From positions 1 to 39,967 of the IMG/VR virus record IMGVR_UViG_3300025112_003722: DNA of 39,967 bases. One strand, given 5' to 3'. Source of the stretch: a virus. Shown here in pieces: positions 23,886 to 32,446 of this stretch; the first letter of the stretch is position 1, and every line of letters starts with the position of its first letter. Below the pieces are notes generated by a model. The model was given only the letters and a program-made list of their open reading frames with translations. It searched no databases and was not told the origin of the DNA. Position numbers and translations under genes: made by a program.

Positions 23886-24805
23886 TTTACTACTCCTAAC
23901 AATTCTATTATCATTGCCATTACATTTATTTCTTTGTCCACTACCTGTGCATCAGATAATTCATATTTTGCAATTATTAAAATACACTCTGCTATATGAC
24001 CTTCTCCCCAATAATCAACCTCTTCATATAATACTCTAAATAAATCTGCAAAATCTCTAATCTTTTCAGTTGCCAAAGTTTGTCGTATATTATTAAATGC
24101 ATTTTTCTTATCTTGCGTTTTTAAAGAATTCAAAATTTTTAATTTATAATCCCTTTGAATTATTGATTCTTTATCTACTTTTAATTCACCACCCACAGAC
24201 TGTCTCTGTGCTGTATTAATTACTCTTCGTATATCTGGATAATTACTATCCAATATAACTTTAACATCATCTAACTCATATTTAATATTCTCAGTATCAA
24301 GAATATTAGTAATTAAATGTTTTGCAACTTCAGGCCGGCTCAAAGGTTCAATATGAAATGCCTGACAACGACTCTGAATTGGGTCAATTATTCTCTCTAC
24401 GAAATTACAGGTTAGAATGAACCTACAATGTTTACTAAATGTTTCCATAAGGTTACGAAGTGCTGCCTGTGCGTTTGGAGTAATATAATCACACTCATCA
24501 AGAATTATTATTTTATAATCTTTAAATCCTATTGTTGAAGCAAAATTCTTTACTTTAGTTCTAACTGTATCTACATTATTTTCATCACTCGCATTTATAT
24601 AAAGATAATCGCATTCGATATTCTTTACAAGAATTTTAGAGAGAGTGGTCTTACCTGTACCAGCCTTACCATATAGTAAAAGATGTGGTAAGTCGCCACT
24701 CTCCAGATAAAAAGACACTTTTTCTTTTAGAGATTCATTCCCTATATAAGTGTCTAAGGTGGTTGGCCGATACTTTTCTACCCATAATGTATGCGTGTCT
24801 TTCAT
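23882..24805 (-). CDS. Clamp-loader large subunit (T4 gp44/RFC small-subunit-like AAA+ ATPase)
   Basis: A 307-residue AAA+ protein. WVEKYRPTTLDTYIGN is the RFC N-terminal box, LLYGKAGTGKTTLSK is Walker A, KIIILDECDYIT is Walker B, and PIQSRCQAFHI carries the SRC arginine finger. It hydrolyses ATP with the gp62-like subunit to load the clamp. I chose the ATG overlapping the methyltransferase stop (TAATG); an upstream TTG at 24826 would add seven residues but has no ribosome site. The gene order clamp, methyltransferase, clamp loader is unusual: a methyltransferase gene is inserted between gp45- and gp44-like genes. Confidence 0.92.
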   Translation of the reverse strand: MKDTHTLWVEKYRPTTLDTYIGNESLKEKVSFYLESGDLPHLLLYGKAGTGKTTLSKILVKNIECDYLYINASDENNVDTVRTKVKNFASTIGFKDYKIIILDECDYITPNAQAALRNLMETFSKHCRFILTCNFVERIIDPIQSRCQAFHIEPLSRPEVAKHLITNILDTENIKYELDDVKVILDSNYPDIRRVINTAQRQSVGGELKVDKESIIQRDYKLKILNSLKTQDKKNAFNNIRQTLATEKIRDFADLFRVLYEEVDYWGEGHIAECILIIAKYELSDAQVVDKEINVMAMIIELLGVVK

Positions 24806-26025
24806 TAATTCTTTTTCCAAACCCAAATAGGTTCACAGAAAATACCATCAAATTCCTTAATCATTTCTGGAGTTCTATTTGGTTCTTCAGTTACTACTCC
24901 AGTTCCAGCACCTATTGAATTTGGTCTTTTTGCCATTTCCATTCCAATACAACCTTGATATTCTGAATTATCTAGTTCAGATAAAAAATCATTCATAGGA
25001 TCACAAATTTTTAACCAACCCTTTTTCTTTGAACCGCTACTAGCATTTACATCCGATATGTTTACCAATAAATATCCACCAGGTTTTATAGAATCCCAAA
25101 TTTTTTTAAGTGTTCTATGTAAAAAATATTTATTCCAACCTTCAACGTTTTTATATCTAACCCAACTTTGAGTATCATCATAACTATAACGTTCTACATT
25201 AAAATATGGTGGTGATGTAAAAACCAAATCAAAATAATTAGCCCATTTAGTATAATCAATATCCTCTGCTGGACTACAAATAAATTCTGACATTTTTGAT
25301 GCTTCAAACCAACCAATATTGTTCTCATAAAATTCTACTTGTTCGTTATATATAGAATGATTTTCTTTTCGTGGGTCTATACCTACATAATGTTCTCCAT
25401 GATTTGATGCATAAAATCCAGCTAACCTATCACCCCACCCAGCTGAAAAATCTAATATAGTTTTAGATTCAAAATAATCATAAACACATTTAGCTACATT
25501 TGGTTTAAATTGTGAACAAATATATTTTCTTAATCCCAACATAGTTCTTAATACAGATTTATTTATTTTTTCAACTTTTAATGTATATGCTGCACCCATA
25601 AGTGTAGTCATAAATTTTTCAGTTTTCCATGTCCTTGTTGGGCCAGGCGATATTGAACCATCAACTGCCCATCTATTTTTTTGTTGAAAATAATTTGAAG
25701 AATCATTACCTCTATTTAATCTACGAAAATATATTGGTTCACCTAAATATTCTAATGAATATTTAAAATCACTCTCTGTTCTAGCATACCACTTGTCTTG
25801 TACCAACAAATCATTCCACCAAACACCTTTTAATTTAGCAAAATCTCTAAGAGCATCTTGCAAACTTATATCCATATAAGGAATTGGATATGTCATAGCA
25901 ATTTTAGCTAAAGATTCTTTAACATCATCTTTATCAAATGTTTCTTTTATATATGCCCACTCATCTTCATTGATATTAAGATAAGGGCTCATATTAAGAA
26001 ACTTATCGAAATATTCTAAATACAT
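24805..26025 (-). CDS. SPPY-type SAM-dependent methyltransferase (second paralogue)
   Basis: A 406-residue protein. KTILDFSAGWGDRLAGFYAS is SAM motif I, HYVGIDPRKEN contains the motif II acidic residue, and LVFTSPPYFNVERYSYDD is motif IV. The N-terminal 190 residues resemble those of the paralogue at 21050-22123 only weakly; the shared parts are FKPNVAKCVYDYF/FRPTAAKLIYEKY and the SAM core. Amino-methyltransferase activity on DNA is likely. Its ATG overlaps the clamp stop (TAATG). Two divergent copies 1.5 kb apart could recognise different targets, or methylate different strands or substrates. Confidence 0.72.
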   Translation of the reverse strand: MYLEYFDKFLNMSPYLNINEDEWAYIKETFDKDDVKESLAKIAMTYPIPYMDISLQDALRDFAKLKGVWWNDLLVQDKWYARTESDFKYSLEYLGEPIYFRRLNRGNDSSNYFQQKNRWAVDGSISPGPTRTWKTEKFMTTLMGAAYTLKVEKINKSVLRTMLGLRKYICSQFKPNVAKCVYDYFESKTILDFSAGWGDRLAGFYASNHGEHYVGIDPRKENHSIYNEQVEFYENNIGWFEASKMSEFICSPAEDIDYTKWANYFDLVFTSPPYFNVERYSYDDTQSWVRYKNVEGWNKYFLHRTLKKIWDSIKPGGYLLVNISDVNASSGSKKKGWLKICDPMNDFLSELDNSEYQGCIGMEMAKRPNSIGAGTGVVTEEPNRTPEMIKEFDGIFCEPIWVWKKN

Positions 26026-26744
26026 TACTGTAAAAGTTGTTCTACGAGATAATACGTTACATCATATTCATCTACTTTAAAATTTATTTTAGCCAAACCT
26101 TCCGATGAAATCTGTAACTCCGCACTTTCACACTCCTTATTTGCTACAAGAACTTTAGAAAAAATATTTGCATTAAATGATATAGCATTCATATCAGAAT
26201 ACACACTTGTATTAACTGGAAGTATAACTCTATTTGTATTAACAGCAGAATACCCAATTACAACTTTTGTATTTCCATTATCAGTTAAAACTGTAAAAGT
26301 GTCTGTTTCAGGTAATGCAGATTTTCCAGTAACAAACTTATGAATAAATTCCCTTCCAACATTTATTTTTAATTCAAAATTAGAAGGTAATCTCTTCATT
26401 TCAGGTGGTCTGTTTATAACTGATAAACTACTCAACATATAATTTACAGAAGACAATTTATCAGAAACACGTAATGCAACTGACTTATCACCCACTCTGG
26501 TTAAAGTTAAATTAACATCCGCATCCAATACATCCAATAACTTTAAAAACTGTTCTGTATTATAAACACCTATTTCACTGTTTTCAAACTTCCACTTACT
26601 CATTGTTAATTCACCCAACAATGATTTATCTCCAGTAATAAACCGAGTAAACAAAATATCAGATTTAGTTTCTAAAATTACTGATTGAACTTCTTTGTCA
26701 AGATAATATTTCTCAATAAATCTTACCAATTTAGATTTATCCAT
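26025..26744 (-). CDS. Sliding clamp (T4 gp45-like)
   Basis: A 239-residue protein with the size of gp45 (228). It has no enzymatic motif, as expected for a ring-forming clamp; assignment comes from DKSLLGELTMSKWKF, FENSEIGVYNTEQFLKLLDVLD and the placement just downstream of the polymerase and upstream of the clamp loader. It trims to two processivity folds. AGGAG lies 8 nt before ATG. It is preceded by a 100-bp AT-rich spacer with promoter-like boxes, so clamp expression may be separately set. Confidence 0.75.
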   Translation of the reverse strand: MDKSKLVRFIEKYYLDKEVQSVILETKSDILFTRFITGDKSLLGELTMSKWKFENSEIGVYNTEQFLKLLDVLDADVNLTLTRVGDKSVALRVSDKLSSVNYMLSSLSVINRPPEMKRLPSNFELKINVGREFIHKFVTGKSALPETDTFTVLTDNGNTKVVIGYSAVNTNRVILPVNTSVYSDMNAISFNANIFSKVLVANKECESAELQISSEGLAKINFKVDEYDVTYYLVEQLLQ

Positions 26745-26760
26745 AACTTATTCTCCTATT

Positions 26761-26801
26761 ATTATAACCATATATACATATATATTAGTTTTATTTGTCA
26801 A
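26761..26801 (-). promoter_or_regulatory. Possible sigma70-like promoter before the clamp gene
   Basis: In the 100-bp gap between polymerase and clamp genes the minus strand has a perfect TTGACA (26801-26796) and a perfect TATAAT (26766-26761). They are 29 bp apart, too far to form one standard promoter; closer AT-rich hexamers such as TGTATA at 17 bp could serve as the -10. TATAAT lies so near AGGAG that a transcript from it would have almost no leader. It is therefore a candidate only. Confidence 0.3.
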
Positions 26802-26844
26802 AATTAAAAAAATCTTTCTATTATTTTAACAGTATCAAAACAGA

Positions 26845-29349
26845 TCAAAAAAACTTTTCCATCGTTTTAGATGCATCAGTTGGTTCATCCCAATTCATAC
26901 TCTCATACAACATCATAATTTTTTTGTGTAATGCTTGTTTATATAATTTATTATAATCAATATATTTTTTTATAAAATCTAATACTTTTGGTGAATCTTC
27001 ATGTCCTTTGTATGCAATAACATCTATTCCAAGTTCATTTCTCTTTAAATAAACCCATTTAATTTTTTCACCATTAAATATAAATTTATATTTTTTATTA
27101 TCACCAAAATGTACTAATAAATCATTATAGTTTATTGCGGATTTTACATGAACAGGAGTTCCCTTTTTATATCTCTTAAACATAATATTATCTTTTTCAA
27201 TATATTTTTTAATACCTTTAACCCCTACTGGTATAGATATTTTATCAAAATCCATCAACTTCATACTATTTTTAAAATTAATAATAAATTTATCCAACTT
27301 ATCCTTCGGAACATCCATAAGAATATCTTCTAATATCTTTTGTAATAACTCTTTCATAGCAACTGGAAAACTTGAACGAACTGTATCTAATCCCTTAACC
27401 ATCATCTTATTAACCTTTTTACCATTATCATTAATAAGTTTTAATCCATATCGTTTTTTAGTTACAAACAATCCACTTTTAGCTATAACCTCTTGTTTAA
27501 TTTGAAATCTATGTGTGTCCAAATTACAAAAGTTTTTAGCAAACCAATCATATCCATTGTTTAAATAATCCTGAACTTCACTTGCAATATTCAAAATAGC
27601 CATAGACATTCTTTCTTCATTTCTAGTATCTACATCTGGAAATCTTTTCTTTACAAGTGGTAGAGCTGAATAAAATACAGAATCCGTATCAATGTAAATA
27701 CAATGATCTTCCAAATCATTTAATTCCTTATTGTAATAATCATTTGCTATTTTTTTTGTAAATTTTATTAATGTTTGTCCTGTTAAAGTAACAGCTTCAG
27801 CATTATCTACATCATAAAATCTAAATACAGGCAATCCCAATACTCCATATAAACTATTCAAAAGTATCTTTTGTAGATATTGCCGTCTATCAAAATATTC
27901 TGATTTTTCTTTATCTCCTTGTTCATAAAACTTTTTAGACAACTTTCTATATTCAACTCGTTCATCAAACCATTTTGCTAAAAGTGCAGGTATAAGTCCT
28001 GCCTTATCTGACCTATACATAACACCATTTGTTGCTACAGATATTTTTCTACCAAAAAGAAATTCTTTTAATTCTTCTTCAGTAAACTTTCCTATTTCTT
28101 TTTCTTTTTGTACTATAGTATATGTTTTTTTATTACCCGTTTTCAAAAATTCTTCTGGATTCCACCCCCCAATTTTACCAATTTTTGTTTCCGGTGATAT
28201 ATTCAATGACATAATACAAGAAGGATACATTGAAGTAACATCTAAATCATAAACCCAATTATGTTTACCTCGTATTGGTTCTTGAACATATGCCCCTGCA
28301 AACTTATCATGCCCCTTTAACAGTCGTCTATTAGCTGGATTTTTATTTGTAGCCACAATTCCATTCTTTTTTAAATAAACTAAAATAGCACCTTCCAAAT
28401 ATCTTGAAGACATATAAATATCCTCATATGGTATATGACCCAAATGACTTAACCCTTTAGCAATTTCAATAAAATCTAACTTATCATCTAATTTCTTTAC
28501 AATCCTAACATCATGTATATTATACTCTACAAATTTTTTCAAATCATTTTCATATAAATCATTTAATGTTCCTTCATATTTAATTTTGCTTTCACCCAAT
28601 TCTTCTTCTCCAATAGAATCTAATCTATAAGAAGATTTTTGACTGAATGTAAATTTTTTATACAAACTTAAATAATCTAATACATTCACTCCAGCTACAG
28701 TATATCTATTTTTAAAATCACTCCACCTAACTATATAAATTGGTGATAATGTATTAGCTATATCCTTACCAACAACTTGAACCGCTCTATTATAAAGATA
28801 TGGTATATCAAAAAACTCAACATTCCACCCAGTTAAAATGGTTGGTTGTATTTCTCTATATTTTATAAAAAATTTATTTAAAAGTTCAAATTCAGTTAAA
28901 AATGTTTCTACAATAACCCCCTCTTCAAAATCATTTTTCAGTTCTTTATTTTCATCAAGTACATAACAAAAATATTCATCAGTTATTTGATCATTAAAAG
29001 CAATAGAAATTATTTTATTGTTGGCTCTCTGAACATTTGGAAACCCTTGTGTAACTTCCACTTCAATATCAAAAATCATTGTTCTATGACCTACTGATAC
29101 TTCATCTGAATCAGTATATTTATCAACTAAAGTTCTAATTTCTGGATTCACATCTGATTCAAATAATTCTGGATGTTCATCGTCCCATTTATATATCTTT
29201 TTTAATTTATCTCCATATAAAGAAACATATGATCCCGTTCTATTTTTTACATAAGCATACTTTTTATACCGAAACGTCTGATGACCAAACGCATCATCCC
29301 AAATATGTATTTTATTATGTAATCTATCGTAGAAAATATTCTGATAAAT
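26845..29349 (-). CDS. Family B DNA polymerase (T4 gp43-like), apparent ATT start
   Basis: An 834-residue polymerase with 3'-5' exonuclease motifs FDIEVE (93-98), NVEFFDIP (D181) and YNIHD (Y276, D280), and polymerase motifs YDLDVTSMYPS (D368, D370), KILLNSLYG (from K494) and YIDTDS (D554, D556). The first canonical start is a GTG at 29151, but it cuts off the N-terminal domain. The frame remains open 66 codons further without ATG, GTG or TTG, up to a TAG. Within it, ATT at 29349 has AGAGG 7 nt upstream, and the encoded IYQNIFYDRLHNKIHIWDD looks like a normal start for related polymerases with Met at the first place. I therefore place the start there. Confidence 0.9.
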   Translation of the reverse strand: MYQNIFYDRLHNKIHIWDDAFGHQTFRYKKYAYVKNRTGSYVSLYGDKLKKIYKWDDEHPELFESDVNPEIRTLVDKYTDSDEVSVGHRTMIFDIEVEVTQGFPNVQRANNKIISIAFNDQITDEYFCYVLDENKELKNDFEEGVIVETFLTEFELLNKFFIKYREIQPTILTGWNVEFFDIPYLYNRAVQVVGKDIANTLSPIYIVRWSDFKNRYTVAGVNVLDYLSLYKKFTFSQKSSYRLDSIGEEELGESKIKYEGTLNDLYENDLKKFVEYNIHDVRIVKKLDDKLDFIEIAKGLSHLGHIPYEDIYMSSRYLEGAILVYLKKNGIVATNKNPANRRLLKGHDKFAGAYVQEPIRGKHNWVYDLDVTSMYPSCIMSLNISPETKIGKIGGWNPEEFLKTGNKKTYTIVQKEKEIGKFTEEELKEFLFGRKISVATNGVMYRSDKAGLIPALLAKWFDERVEYRKLSKKFYEQGDKEKSEYFDRRQYLQKILLNSLYGVLGLPVFRFYDVDNAEAVTLTGQTLIKFTKKIANDYYNKELNDLEDHCIYIDTDSVFYSALPLVKKRFPDVDTRNEERMSMAILNIASEVQDYLNNGYDWFAKNFCNLDTHRFQIKQEVIAKSGLFVTKKRYGLKLINDNGKKVNKMMVKGLDTVRSSFPVAMKELLQKILEDILMDVPKDKLDKFIINFKNSMKLMDFDKISIPVGVKGIKKYIEKDNIMFKRYKKGTPVHVKSAINYNDLLVHFGDNKKYKFIFNGEKIKWVYLKRNELGIDVIAYKGHEDSPKVLDFIKKYIDYNKLYKQALHKKIMMLYESMNWDEPTDASKTMEKFF

Positions 29350-29361
29350 GTCGTAACCTCT
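29347..29361 (-). promoter_or_regulatory. Ribosome-binding site and ATT initiation codon of the DNA polymerase gene
   Basis: On the minus strand AGAGG (29361-29357) is followed by 7 nt and ATT (29349-29347). No in-frame ATG, GTG or TTG exists between the in-frame TAG upstream and the GTG at 29151. AUU initiation is known for E. coli infC, where it makes translation sensitive to IF3. Here it could keep polymerase synthesis low. A single-base sequence error (ATG to ATT) is the simple alternative. Confidence 0.55.
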
Positions 29362-29375
29362 TTTTAACTAACTAT

Positions 29376-30368
29376 CTACACACAAATGGTTTCAATCAAC
29401 TTTTCAATAACAAGATAAGGATCACAATTCGCTGATGGTCTTCTATCTTCTAAATAACCACATCCATCTTTATCTACTTGCCACGGAATACGAATAGATG
29501 CTCCTCTGTCTGAAACTCCCCAACTAAATGTATCTATAGCTTGTGTTTCGTGTAGTCCTGTTAATCGTCTTTCATTTCCCTCACCATATACTTTCATATG
29601 TTCTTCGTGTTTATATGACAGAAGTAAACAAGCTTCTTCTATGTCTTGTCTACCACCATATTCTCTCATATCTTTTGTAGAAAAATTACAATGACATCCC
29701 GCCCCATTCCAATCACCCTCTGCTGGTTTTGGATCTAATGAAACTGTCAATTCATATTTCTCACAAATTCTTTCCAGTAACCAACGAGCAACCCACAAAT
29801 CATCACTCATATGAACTGAGCCACCAGCACCAATCTGATATTCCCATTGTCCTAACATCACTTCTGCATTAGTTCCACTAATACTAATTCCTGCTTGAAT
29901 ACAGGCATCAGTATGTTCTTTCATAATATTTTCACCAATGTTTCTACCACAATAGTAATCACCTTGAGGCGCTGGTTCATCAGATGCTGGCCAACCTAAT
30001 GGTCTATTTGTTTCATTATCATACAAAGTATATTCTTGTTCAAATCCTACCCATTCATCAATATTATTCCCCACAACTGTTAATGTTTCTTCTAACACTC
30101 TTCTTGTATTTGTAGTATGTGGTGTATCATCTACATTCCACACTTCACATAAAACTATTGAACTATTTTCTTCTAATGGATTAGGATATACTCTTACTGG
30201 TTTCAATACACAATCAGAATTACTACCTTCTGCTTGTTCTGTTGAACTGCCATCAAACCCCCAAATAGGTGCCACTGCATCTTTATCAAACTCTTTTACA
30301 ACTTTAGTTTTACTTCTAATATGTGTTGGTGTACACCCATCCAACCATAGATATTCTAACTTATGCAT
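29376..30368 (-). CDS. glnA: Glutamine synthetase, type II (eukaryotic-like)
   Basis: A 330-residue GSII enzyme that makes glutamine from glutamate, ammonia and ATP. Visible motifs are WGFDGSSTEQAEGSNSD (36-52), FEQEYTL (109-115, metal Glu), QGDYYCGRN (135-143), GQWEYQIG (173-180), NGAGCHCNFSTKDMR (221-235, ATP site), NERRLTGLHET (265-275), DRGASIRIP and YLEDRRPSANCDPY (305-318). The length is close to GSII (about 350), and no adenylylation site is expected in this type. AAGGAG lies 6 nt before ATG. It is between the ribonucleotide reductase and DNA polymerase genes, so it probably supports nucleotide synthesis, which consumes glutamine nitrogen. Confidence 0.93.
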   Translation of the reverse strand: MHKLEYLWLDGCTPTHIRSKTKVVKEFDKDAVAPIWGFDGSSTEQAEGSNSDCVLKPVRVYPNPLEENSSIVLCEVWNVDDTPHTTNTRRVLEETLTVVGNNIDEWVGFEQEYTLYDNETNRPLGWPASDEPAPQGDYYCGRNIGENIMKEHTDACIQAGISISGTNAEVMLGQWEYQIGAGGSVHMSDDLWVARWLLERICEKYELTVSLDPKPAEGDWNGAGCHCNFSTKDMREYGGRQDIEEACLLLSYKHEEHMKVYGEGNERRLTGLHETQAIDTFSWGVSDRGASIRIPWQVDKDGCGYLEDRRPSANCDPYLVIEKLIETICV

Positions 30369-30380
30369 AATAAACTCCTT

Positions 30381-32366
30381 TTATATAGTTTCGGGTATAT
30401 CACAGATATCGTTGTTACAAAACTTATCTATTTCAGCTTCTTCCCCTTCAACTCCAACAAAACTTAAATATTTTAAATTACTAACCATACTTTTATATTT
30501 ATTTTTAGTTATTTTTTCATACGGCATTTGACGATATGCCCCAGTATCGTATCTTGGTAAAAGAGAGATCCCCTTTAATCTATATTGAAAATAATTTAAA
30601 ACGTATGGTAATTCATCTGCTTCTGTTTCGGGACAAAAAGTAGCAGTACAACTAACTTGATTATCAGCCCAATGTCGTTGTAAGAACGCGGCCAAACTGA
30701 ATTGTTCCCAAATCGAAAGTTCAGCCGCTGTTCTTATACCCTCTCCTACATCAACTGGCACCTCTACTACAACTGTAGTATCTTCTGAACCGAATGCTGG
30801 TTCTATTGTATACCCTGCCTTTTTTAACGGCTTTAATAACTCTGAATGTTTTGATAATCTCATTCTTCTTATATAAAATCTACTTTCTGGATAGTGTAAT
30901 CCTGGAGTTGCCCCTGCCAACAATGAAACCGTTCCACTTGGTTTTACTGATGTAGTTTTAATTGAACGAGGTACAGCTAACCAATCAGAATACATACAAT
31001 CCCAGCTTTGAATTATATCATACCCTGTTTCTAACCAAGACCTCAATTCTTCTAACCCACGATTAGTAATAAATTGTGCTACACCACTTACACTACAACC
31101 AATCCTACGATTTCTCAACATAACTCTATTGGTATCACTCCAATGAGTTTTTCCAAGTGTTACCGTTTTAGCATACAAATACGCATATTTTAATGTCCTA
31201 AGATAATCCTCTAATGAATCATGATTGTTTGGAAACGTTTCTACTAAACAACACAACTCATATGATTCTAATGTTTGTTCTAAACAAGGATTTCCACCAG
31301 CTGCTCTGTGGTCTTTATTATCTCTACCGTTTTTTAATCTACTATAACCTCTCATATTTTCTAACCAAGCTAAACCAGGCTCACCATTATCTACAATTCT
31401 TTTACATACATCAGTATAATCCATTCCAAGTTCTGCATATATTGAGTTGTTTGAAGTCCATCCGTATTGTTCTCTATGTGGATTTGCTTTATAATTTTTT
31501 AAATTCAAATATTCATCATCAAATGGATTTCCAAATACTATTTCTGCTGTTCTACGAACATTCCCTGCTACTACACATTTTCCTATAAGGTTCATAATAT
31601 CTACAATTGTAGTAACAGTAATTGGCTCACCTGTATTTTTATCTAAAACTTCTCTTATCTCTTTATGTATTTCTTTTAATGGTTCGTGTCCACTTGATAC
31701 TCCACCAAAACCTTTGATTGGTTCTCCTGCATCTCTAATTTGATTGTAATCAAACTCTATTAATGGCATTCCATGAAAGTAACTTTCTAACAATAACCTC
31801 AAAGATTCTACCCAACCCTCCCGAGTATCAGGTATCATATAAATTTCTTCATTTCTATCTCTGTTAACACCTTTAACTATAATTTCACCAGCCCCTTTTG
31901 TATCAAATCCAACACCAACACCTAACATACTAGCATCCATCAAAAAACAAAATGGTTTTGAATAATCATCTTTAATAGTAGATGTGGATACAAATGCACA
32001 ATTATTAAGTGCTGCATATAACCCCTTTTCTTCTGTTATAGAAGTTCCCATGGCCCAAAGACCTCTGCCGGGTGGTAAAAATTTCATATAAAAAATACGG
32101 TCATACATTTCTTGTGCTGACCGTTGTGCTTGCCAAGGATTCCAACCAAGGCCATGAGAATCAATCCAATGCTTTTGCATTGAATAAGTACCTTCTACAA
32201 CCCGTTTAATAGTTTCCCACCATCTTTCATTTTTTCCATCTTCTTTAATACGAGAATAAGTTCTCATATAAACTAATTCACCTAAACCATTAAAACCAAA
32301 TGGTGGTCTTTTTCTTTTATATTTATCTATAAAATTTTCAGATAAAACAAATTTTTCAATTGACAA
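30381..32366 (-). CDS. Adenosylcobalamin-dependent (class II) ribonucleotide reductase, monomeric RTPR type
   Basis: A 661-residue reductase that makes deoxyribonucleotides, using a cobalamin-generated thiyl radical. NNCAFVST (C123) and ELCCLVETFPN (C372) supply the redox pair; NPCLE (C361, E363) carries the thiyl-forming Cys. C361 and C372 are 11 apart, exactly as C408 and C419 in the Lactobacillus leichmannii enzyme. The C-terminal CNNDIC is the C-x4-C reductant relay. The start is TTG with AAGGAG 8 nt upstream, an in-frame start that fits the spacing. It depends on host B12. It is followed 12 bp later by glutamine synthetase. Confidence 0.93.
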   Translation of the reverse strand: MSIEKFVLSENFIDKYKRKRPPFGFNGLGELVYMRTYSRIKEDGKNERWWETIKRVVEGTYSMQKHWIDSHGLGWNPWQAQRSAQEMYDRIFYMKFLPPGRGLWAMGTSITEEKGLYAALNNCAFVSTSTIKDDYSKPFCFLMDASMLGVGVGFDTKGAGEIIVKGVNRDRNEEIYMIPDTREGWVESLRLLLESYFHGMPLIEFDYNQIRDAGEPIKGFGGVSSGHEPLKEIHKEIREVLDKNTGEPITVTTIVDIMNLIGKCVVAGNVRRTAEIVFGNPFDDEYLNLKNYKANPHREQYGWTSNNSIYAELGMDYTDVCKRIVDNGEPGLAWLENMRGYSRLKNGRDNKDHRAAGGNPCLEQTLESYELCCLVETFPNNHDSLEDYLRTLKYAYLYAKTVTLGKTHWSDTNRVMLRNRRIGCSVSGVAQFITNRGLEELRSWLETGYDIIQSWDCMYSDWLAVPRSIKTTSVKPSGTVSLLAGATPGLHYPESRFYIRRMRLSKHSELLKPLKKAGYTIEPAFGSEDTTVVVEVPVDVGEGIRTAAELSIWEQFSLAAFLQRHWADNQVSCTATFCPETEADELPYVLNYFQYRLKGISLLPRYDTGAYRQMPYEKITKNKYKSMVSNLKYLSFVGVEGEEAEIDKFCNNDICDIPETI

Positions 32367-32446
32367 CAGAAATTCTCCTTAATATATAAAATCTTTTACC
32401 ATAACCCTGCTTAATTACAATAGTAAATATAATATATATTAGATCA
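32367..32446 (-). promoter_or_regulatory. AT-rich intergenic leader before ribonucleotide reductase gene
   Basis: An 80-bp gap after the helicase gene. The minus strand contains AT-rich runs and ends in AAGGAG 8 nt before the TTG start. No -35/-10 pair of good quality, strong hairpin or T-tract was seen. It could hold a phage-specific promoter, which I cannot identify from one copy. Confidence 0.3.

Noticed and set aside
26845-29151. DNA polymerase starting at the GTG at 29151
   Set aside because: The upstream 66 codons are open and encode a normal polymerase N-terminus; no ribosome site precedes the GTG.
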